In this document: piece after piece, positions 8,677 to 13,267 of the stretch
Numbering within the stretch: the stretch's first letter is position 1
Layout: each line of letters starts with the position of its first letter
Source of the DNA: Bacteroidetes bacterium UBA1312
GTDB taxonomy: Bacteria > Bacteroidota > Bacteroidia > Chitinophagales > Chitinophagaceae
Assembly: GCA_002307135.1 (NCBI GenBank)
Contig: DBTQ01000031.1
Location: forward strand, 10,689 to 23,955
DNA: 13,267 bases
Reading direction: 5' to 3'
Program-made: the position numbers and the translations under genes
The notes under the pieces: model-generated
Seen by the model: only the letters and a program-made list of their open reading frames with translations
What the model was told of the DNA's origin: nothing
Database searches by the model: none

Positions 8677-10398
8677 ATGAAAAAAATAATACTTATTGTA
8701 TGCTGTATATTGCTTACAATTTGTTCAAACGCACAATCTGTCGACTTTCAATGGGCAAAGAAATTTACGGGTTCAAGTTCTGGGCAATCAATAGCAGTCG
8801 ATCTATCTGGGAATACCTATTTAACTGGTTATTTTAATGACACAACAGATTTTGATCCTGGTGTAGGCGTCTTAAGCATGGTTCCAGCTGGAGGTGGTGG
8901 TGATCATACGGATATTTTTGTTTCAAAATTAGATCGGCTAGGAAACTTGCTGTGGGTAAAGCAAATCGGCGATACTTTCGATGATGAAGGTCTATCTCTA
9001 GCAATTGACATATCCGGTAATGTTTACATAACGGGGTACTTTCAGGGTACTGTTGACTTTGATCCGGGGCCAGGAACTTACATATTGAATACTAAAAGCG
9101 AACGTAACATTTTTATATCAAAATTAGATCCTTCCGGGAATTTTTTATGGGCTAAAAGCATGGATGGTGGTAGTGGTAGCGGAAACGCTATAACATTAGA
9201 TTATTGGGGTAATGTCTATACAACAGGAATTTTTAAAGACACAGTGGATTTTGACCCAGGTACAGGTACAAATACCTTGTACTCATCAAATGGACAAATG
9301 TTTATTTCAAAATTAGATGCGGTAGGAAATTTTTTATGGGCTAAACAACTCGGCGCAGGCGGATTCCCCACTTCCACCGCTATTGTTGTAGATGGAGGAG
9401 GTTATGTTTATACAACTGGACATTTGGCTTATGGAGGATTGGCAGATTTTGATCCAGGGATTGGTGTAGATACATTAAATTCACTTAATGGAGCGGTCTT
9501 TATTTCAAAATTAGATGTTGCAGGAAATTTTGTATGGGCTAAACAAATCGGAAATGGAAGTAGTTTTGGTAATTCCATTACCCTAGACAGTGCAAGAAAT
9601 GTTTATATAACAGGACGTTTTTCAAGTTCTGCAGATTTTGACCCAGGCTCAGGTATATATAATTTGAATGGAACAGGAGCAGGTAATACTGACATATTTA
9701 TTTCAAAATTAGATGCTGCCGGAAACTTTGTATGGGCTAAACAAATGGGCGGAAATATGAGGTCAGAAGGAATTGGAATTGCTTTAGATGCATTTCGCAA
9801 TGTTTATGTTACTGGGTATTTTGAAGATACTGTGGACTTTGATCCGGGTACAGGTACTTATATTCTAATTGCTAACAGTTTTTCTACCATATTTATTTCA
9901 AAATTAGATGCTTCAGGAAATTTTATTTGGGCAAAAAGTATGGATGATGCCTTATACATACCTGGATATAGTGCTGGGAATTGTATTACTTTAGATAGAT
10001 CGGGGAACATATACACTACGGGCTATTTTAACGGTAAAATAGATTTTGATCCGGGACCAAGTACATATAATTTGACCAACTATAAATTGCAGGAAGTTTT
10101 CATTCAGAAAATGAGCCAAACAGTCACTAGTTTAACTGAATTATCACTGTCTGATAGAATTGCCGTTTATCCCAACCCGAGTGCCGGCGATTATGAACTA
10201 CGATATCAAGTACAAAGCAATGAACCGTTACAATTTACTGTCAGAGATATAACAGGCAGAGTATTATTGCAAACTAGCTTACTCTCAAATCAAAATACCT
10301 ATAACATTAATGCAGGCAATTGGACTGCAGGTGTGTATATGTATCAGCTGAGACAGGATGGTATTACCACCGTAACTGGTAAACTGATTAAAGAATAG
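8677..10398 (+). CDS. Secreted seven-repeat (SBBP-type) beta-propeller with T9SS type A sorting domain
   Basis: The protein has 573 residues, with a signal peptide likely cleaved after SNA at residue 19. The body is seven tandem repeats of ~63-69 residues. Each has a GNVYxTGxF strand, a DFDPGxG motif and an FISKLDxxGNFxWAK segment; the last repeat ends early. Seven such repeats are the expected count for a closed beta-propeller of the SBBP (beta-propeller repeat) family. DFDPG is present in all seven blades and could coordinate Ca2+, as acidic blade loops often do, but that is inference. Residues ~498-573 (YPNPSAGDY to GKLIKE) are a T9SS type A sorting domain, 77 bases downstream of a gene with a closely related one. 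That gap shows no clear promoter or terminator, so the gene may be read through from upstream. The repeats are AT-richer than the upstream genes. A binding or adhesion function is likely; the ligand is unknown. Confidence 0.87.
   Translation: MKKIILIVCCILLTICSNAQSVDFQWAKKFTGSSSGQSIAVDLSGNTYLTGYFNDTTDFDPGVGVLSMVPAGGGGDHTDIFVSKLDRLGNLLWVKQIGDTFDDEGLSLAIDISGNVYITGYFQGTVDFDPGPGTYILNTKSERNIFISKLDPSGNFLWAKSMDGGSGSGNAITLDYWGNVYTTGIFKDTVDFDPGTGTNTLYSSNGQMFISKLDAVGNFLWAKQLGAGGFPTSTAIVVDGGGYVYTTGHLAYGGLADFDPGIGVDTLNSLNGAVFISKLDVAGNFVWAKQIGNGSSFGNSITLDSARNVYITGRFSSSADFDPGSGIYNLNGTGAGNTDIFISKLDAAGNFVWAKQMGGNMRSEGIGIALDAFRNVYVTGYFEDTVDFDPGTGTYILIANSFSTIFISKLDASGNFIWAKSMDDALYIPGYSAGNCITLDRSGNIYTTGYFNGKIDFDPGPSTYNLTNYKLQEVFIQKMSQTVTSLTELSLSDRIAVYPNPSAGDYELRYQVQSNEPLQFTVRDITGRVLLQTSLLSNQNTYNINAGNWTAGVYMYQLRQDGITTVTGKLIKE
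8740..10125 (+). repeat. Seven tandem in-gene repeats (propeller blades)
   Basis: Each blade can be anchored at the Phe codon of its FISK-like segment: 8917, 9112, 9301, 9499, 9697, 9892 and 10099. The steps are 195, 189, 198, 198, 195 and 207 bases, all multiples of three. Blades 3-6 share a nearly identical stretch (tttatttcaaaattagat) at DNA level. This argues for recent tandem duplication or ongoing homogenisation, and makes blade-number variation by recombination plausible. Confidence 0.8.
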
Positions 10399-10604
10399 TG
10401 AACAACAATATTTCTGCTGAGTATCATCTAAAGTACCCTTTATAAGAATAGTTAAAATAAAATATTGCTCTAGAGAAAGTACAACATAGCCTTTATTATA
10501 AGCATTACAATTCTTGGTTTACTCATGTTACTAACCCTATTTTCCATGGCATTTTTAGTGTTTGCTTACTGGTATTCTATCATCCATATTGAAATAGTTT
10601 AGCT

Positions 10605-10612
10605 TAATTTTG
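10605..10612 (+). promoter_or_regulatory. Possible Bacteroidota -7 promoter element upstream of the RHH gene
   Basis: TAATTTTG is an exact match to the Bacteroidota -7 consensus TAnnTTTG and lies about 39 bases before the ATG of the RHH gene. No TTG occurs at the usual -33 distance; the nearest (10589-10591) is only 13 bases upstream, so the promoter is incomplete. The RHH protein itself may bind here, but I see no clear operator repeat. Confidence 0.35.
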
Positions 10613-10651
10613 CTGCTCTAAAAACAAAGACGAAACACAACAGATAGCACA

Positions 10652-10861
10652 ATGGGAAGACCTAAACTAGAAAATAAAAAAATACTAACCAGCTATAAAT
10701 TCACGTCAACAACACTGGAAAGATTGGACAAACATATCCCATCCGGTAAGCGTGGTATTTTCGTGGAAAACGCAGTACTCCAAGCTTTGGATATGCTTTT
10801 CCCCGAGCCTAATTTAGCGGAAATAATCCCGCCCCAAATTGAACCCACCCCAACAAAATAA
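10652..10861 (+). CDS. Small ribbon-helix-helix DNA-binding protein
   Basis: The protein has 69 residues. Residues ~11-18 (ILTSYKFT) form a candidate beta strand, ~19-28 the first helix (LERLDKHI), a turn at PSGKRG, and a second helix at ~34-49 (GIFVENAVLQALDML). This order, and the pattern of alternating polar residues in the strand before LxxLD and an 'AV.eAL' helix, is typical of RHH (MetJ/Arc, CopG-like) transcriptional repressors, which bind DNA as dimers through the strand. The tail is Pro-rich. Such proteins are common as repressors in mobile elements, or as antitoxins and relaxosome accessories. There is no toxin-like partner of the usual kind beside it, so element self-regulation or DNA maintenance is more likely. 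A candidate -7 element lies just upstream. Its last 23 bases overlap the next gene. Confidence 0.6.
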   Translation: MGRPKLENKKILTSYKFTSTTLERLDKHIPSGKRGIFVENAVLQALDMLFPEPNLAEIIPPQIEPTPTK

Positions 10862-11516
10862 ATACCATACCATAACGATAGAATGTAAGCCCTACATTCG
10901 TTCTTATATAGCATCCCTTTACGGTCTTCCACTTAAATCTGATAAATATTCCAGCATCGGGTTATTTGTCATGCTATGTCTTGAAAAAAACATTTACGAA
11001 AACAGAAATACGAGTAATAAGCCTAATACAATGAGCAGTCAATTACCTATTCAAATAAGCGAATGGCAATTTGAAAATATAGGATTCGATATGCCCAAAG
11101 ACAAGGCAATGGCTATTAATGCTTTTATAGAGGAAATCTTTTCAGAACACCTCTACTGGTGGTGTCAAGTCGCTACCCAAACTAAAGGACGCTACAAAGG
11201 CTATGATAATGCGATTCTCCAATTCGCACAAAAGCACAACATTACGATTGATGAAGACATTAGTTTTGATGGCCTAAAGAAAAAAGAATTTAGGCAACGC
11301 AAATTAATAGAACAGAAAACAAGAAAAACGGAACAGCCAATTGTAAAACCTGATACCGTAACCGATGCAAATAAGCTAAAAAAGCGGTTAATCCACCTAA
11401 GACACTACATCAACAAAACTCAAAATGGATTGGTGGAAAATAAAAAAACGGCTACCGCAAAACTAAAAGCCTATAACCAGGAGAAAGCGACCATCGAAAA
11501 AATATTATTCGAATAA
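10839..11516 (+). CDS. Unrecognised basic protein, probably mobile-element specific
   Basis: This frame would start at TTG 10839, inside the end of the RHH gene. The first in-frame ATG is ~44 codons later, inside what looks like an ordered domain (YHTITIECKPYIRSYIASLYG), so I prefer the TTG start. It encodes 225 residues in three parts: an N-terminal ~50-residue mixed alpha/beta domain, a helical middle containing EHLYWWCQV and ISFDGLKKKEFR, and a Lys-rich C-terminal segment (~185-225) that is probably a helix or coiled coil. Proteins of this style recur in Bacteroidota prophages, in my memory without a known function; I could not check this. The 23-base overlap with the RHH gene suggests coupled translation and a joint role, perhaps in DNA binding. 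Function is unknown. Confidence 0.55.
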   Translation: MNPPQQNKYHTITIECKPYIRSYIASLYGLPLKSDKYSSIGLFVMLCLEKNIYENRNTSNKPNTMSSQLPIQISEWQFENIGFDMPKDKAMAINAFIEEIFSEHLYWWCQVATQTKGRYKGYDNAILQFAQKHNITIDEDISFDGLKKKEFRQRKLIEQKTRKTEQPIVKPDTVTDANKLKKRLIHLRHYINKTQNGLVENKKTATAKLKAYNQEKATIEKILFE

Positions 11517-11586
11517 TAGCACCCATCCGGTAAAAAAACACCAAAATATTTTCTGCTAAAGTGTCCCCTCGATTTTGGAGTATCTA

Positions 11587-11608
11587 AAAAATGGGAAAAG
11601 CCATTTTT
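11587..11608 (+). terminator. Weak hairpin, possible terminator of the RHH operon
   Basis: AAAAATGG and CCATTTTT form an 8-bp stem with a 6-base loop, ending in five Ts. The GC part of the stem is only two pairs, so it would be weak. It lies ~70 bases after the 225-aa gene and ~55 before the next, and being A-flanked on the other side it could act in both directions. Low confidence. Confidence 0.3.
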
Positions 11609-11662
11609 GCTGTCCTTTCCAGCTTCCTTTATTAATTACAACTTGCTTCCAAAACCAACAAA

Positions 11663-12190
11663 ATGTTAGACCGATACAAACAAGCCAACAACCTTCAACG
11701 TATCCGAAAAGTAGTAGCACCAGGCAATTGCAAGATTTACTTCATGCCTGTTGAATGTGTGCAGACCAATCCCTACGTAGAAGGTATAGCGGGCAAAATC
11801 AACACCATTCCAATAGTAAATGTAAAATGGAATGTTGCAGAATGCGAGCAGTACTCCAAAGATTACACCGAAGAACAAAAAGACAGTACCGGAGGCTCAT
11901 ACATCGAATGTTCGGTTAATGGCTACTTACCATTGGAAAACCAAACCAATCATTTAAGCCTAAACAACATGAAGCATCAGGGCTTTATGGTCGTCGTCGT
12001 TGCACCAACCGGATTAACCAAATGGTTAGGTACTAAAGAAAACCCTGTTCGTCTAAAACACGCCTTTAATAGCGGCAAACGCTCCGGTAATACCAACGCC
12101 GGAAATCAAATCTCCTTTATCTGGCAAAGTGAAAACAAGCCCTTACTACTCGGCCAAGCCATCCCCAAAGATTCGATTGCAACCCTATAA
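11663..12190 (+). CDS. Unrecognised protein, possibly a phage structural protein
   Basis: This 175-residue protein has no signal peptide or membrane segment and is predominantly beta-rich, with a hydrophobic run FMVVVVAP at ~108-115 followed by GLTKWLGTKENPVRL. I do not recognise the family with confidence. The C-terminal pattern (a 'W/V-LGT..NPV.L' turn, then a strand ending in ...SFIWQSENKPLLLG) has the look of small phage tail or neck proteins in Bacteroidota prophages, but this is an impression only. It starts at an ATG 146 bases after the upstream stop and ends just before a strong terminator, so it is probably expressed as a single gene or as the last gene of the RHH operon. Its place beside the S49 protease supports a virion or assembly role. 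Confidence 0.55.
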   Translation: MLDRYKQANNLQRIRKVVAPGNCKIYFMPVECVQTNPYVEGIAGKINTIPIVNVKWNVAECEQYSKDYTEEQKDSTGGSYIECSVNGYLPLENQTNHLSLNNMKHQGFMVVVVAPTGLTKWLGTKENPVRLKHAFNSGKRSGNTNAGNQISFIWQSENKPLLLGQAIPKDSIATL

Positions 12191-12228
12191 ATAACTGCTT
12201 TCCCCATCCTTCCAATAACAATACGCAC

Positions 12229-12257
12229 AGCCTGTATCCTTTGATACAGGCTTTTTT
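12229..12257 (+). terminator. Strong rho-independent terminator
   Basis: A 10-bp stem (AGCCTGTATC paired with GATACAGGCT) encloses a 4-base CTTT loop and runs into a T-tract that ends at 12257. It lies 38 bases after the 175-aa gene, where a terminator would be expected. It is also only 42 bases before the GTG start of the S49 protease, which leaves little room for that gene's promoter. Read-through, antitermination or a compact promoter in the gap would be needed. Confidence 0.85.
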
Positions 12258-12299
12258 CGTGTCCTTTCCCCCCTTAGCTCATCCACGCACTTTTACATT

Positions 12300-13267
12300 G
12301 TGGAAATAAAAACATTACTCTCAATACTGAATAGACCCTGGGCAATGGAGCCGATTTCGGCAGAACATTGGGCGAGGGTCGCACAGAACGTTTTTGACAC
12401 GGGAGTAATGCCAAAATCATTAATGCCCCAAGGCGATAAGCGCAACCTATACACCCGATACATGGATTTAGGTTCTGTATTCCGTGTAAACGAATTAAGT
12501 GCTATTGATACCAACGGTACTATCCAAGTTTTCCGCATGGATGCACCTATAGCAAAATACGATTACTGTGGAAGCCCCGGCAGCCAAACATGGATACAAC
12601 TATTGCAAGCCGCAAATGAAGACCCCAGCATCAGGGCGATTATCCTTTGGATAGACAGCCCGGGCGGTCAGGTAGATGGTACAGAGAAACTAGCCACAGC
12701 TATTAAAAACAGCACAAAGCCAGTACTCTGTTATGCAGATGGATTGCTCTGTAGTGCCGCTTATTGGATTGGTTCAGCTGCATTGGAAATCATAGCGGAT
12801 GGCGCAAACAATGGTTGGACAGCAACCATTGGCAGTATCGGCACGATGTCTTTTTGGGAAGATAACACCAAACAAAAAGAACAGCAAGGTATCGTTCAGC
12901 ACATTGTATTTGCCGATAAAAGCTCTGACAAATGGGGTTCTTATTTCCAAAGGAACAGCGGCGATTACAGTCGCCTTAAAACAGAATTGAACGCACTCAA
13001 TGACACTTTCCTAAGTGCCATAACCATTAACAGAGCGGGTAAACTCAGCGACAAAGTAGATGTCCTCACAGGCGAAACCTACAACGCTAATGAAGCTTTG
13101 AAATATGGGCTAATTGACGGTATCGGAGATTTTGACCAAGCCGTCAAACGTGCCGCCCAGCTCGCCAAAAAACAAGCAAAATCTTTAAATATGACACATA
13201 CAGCCTCGGCGTTTGATGCGACTTTAATAGCCGCAAAAGCCACAGAATTTCAAGTAGTGGACGGTGG
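12300..13267 (+). CDS. S49 (SppA-like) prophage head-maturation protease, 5' part (3' end outside window)
   Basis: The frame starts at GTG 12300 and is open to the end of the window (322 codons). The GTG start keeps the N-terminal segment LLSILNRPWAMEP, which looks like the start of phage S49 proteins ('RPWAI.P'); the first in-frame ATG is 12345 and would remove it. The protein resembles the ClpP/S49 fold. It has an IDSPGG oxyanion-type motif at ~118-123, the probable nucleophile Ser152 in LLCSAAYW, a following GSIGTMSFWED segment, and the S49-type general base at Lys207 or Lys211 (DKSSDKWG). NEALKYGLIDGIGDFDQAV at ~263-281 is the usual closing segment of S49 proteases. In phages, S49 proteins cleave the scaffold and the coat precursors during head maturation. 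The Lys/Ala-rich tail from ~285 may begin a fused scaffold domain. The absence of a signal peptide or membrane anchor separates it from cellular SppA. Confidence 0.82.
   Translation, partial: MEIKTLLSILNRPWAMEPISAEHWARVAQNVFDTGVMPKSLMPQGDKRNLYTRYMDLGSVFRVNELSAIDTNGTIQVFRMDAPIAKYDYCGSPGSQTWIQLLQAANEDPSIRAIILWIDSPGGQVDGTEKLATAIKNSTKPVLCYADGLLCSAAYWIGSAALEIIADGANNGWTATIGSIGTMSFWEDNTKQKEQQGIVQHIVFADKSSDKWGSYFQRNSGDYSRLKTELNALNDTFLSAITINRAGKLSDKVDVLTGETYNANEALKYGLIDGIGDFDQAVKRAAQLAKKQAKSLNMTHTASAFDATLIAAKATEFQVVDG

Noticed and set aside
3291..10438. AAGTACCC at both 3291-3298 and 10431-10438, on the two sides of the exported-protein block, as a possible insertion duplication.
   Set aside because: Eight bases in 13 kb are expected by chance often enough, and no transposase or integrase gene or longer identity supports it.
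10652..11516. Classical toxin-antitoxin pair.
   Set aside because: The second protein is much larger than usual RHH-linked toxins and shows no RelE/ParE or PIN-like features.
10407..11570. Similar strings at 10407-10438 and 11545-11566 (AATATTT(T)CTGCT ... AAAGTnnCCC), both just after a gene end.
   Set aside because: The match is short, gapped and AT-rich; it could be chance and has no target-site or att context.
12293..12538. Minus-strand 81-codon frame overlapping the start of the protease gene.
   Set aside because: It overlaps the conserved N-terminus of the protease and has no family features.
12799..12990. 63-codon + strand frame inside the S49 protease gene.
   Set aside because: The protease frame (open from 12300) carries the IDSPGG and Ser152 motifs; the other frame is a shadow.
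1..13267. CRISPR arrays, tRNA or rRNA genes, insertion sequences.
   Set aside because: I saw no regularly spaced 25-40 base repeats with unique spacers, no cloverleaf-like sequence and no transposase frame. The only ordered repeats are the iterons and the in-gene blades.

Overview
The window reads as part of a prophage or related integrated mobile element in a member of the Bacteroidota. Two things point to the host. Three large secreted proteins end in type A type IX secretion (T9SS) C-terminal sorting domains, a pathway confined to that phylum. The DNA is AT-rich with few Shine-Dalgarno-like sites, which is also typical. The style of the secreted proteins (SBBP-type propeller, YPNP-type sorting domains) suggests a Chitinophagia/Flavobacteriia-like lineage, but this is an impression, not a classification. 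All credible genes are on the + strand.

Layout. (1) 1-3077 is a replication module: the 3' end of a DnaG-like TOPRIM primase, a small coiled-coil protein overlapping it, and a large DUF927-like P-loop ATPase/helicase whose C-terminus looks like an SSB-type OB-fold. (2) 3078-3550 is non-coding. Its first half holds an iteron-like array of TGTAGGTR octamers arranged as a split inverted repeat around an AT-rich core, a good candidate replication origin. (3) 3551-10398 holds three consecutive T9SS-exported proteins: an 1130-aa right-handed beta-helix protein, a 547-aa propeller-like protein, and a 573-aa protein with seven near-identical repeats, probably a seven-bladed beta-propeller. (4) 10652-11516 holds a small ribbon-helix-helix DNA-binding protein and an overlapping basic protein of unknown function. 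(5) 11663-13267 resembles the start of a phage structural region: an unrecognised 175-aa protein, a strong intrinsic terminator, and an S49 (SppA-like) head-maturation protease that runs off the end.

The replication genes and the S49 protease are phage-like. The three exported proteins between them are not replication or virion genes in any obvious way. They look like host-expressed surface cargo, sitting between the putative origin and the RHH gene. Whether the whole window is one element, and whether the exported proteins change the lysogen's surface, is inference. The most notable features are the iteron/inverted-repeat array, the T9SS cargo block inside a phage-like backbone, the helicase-OB-fold fusion, and the terminator only 42 bp upstream of the protease start.
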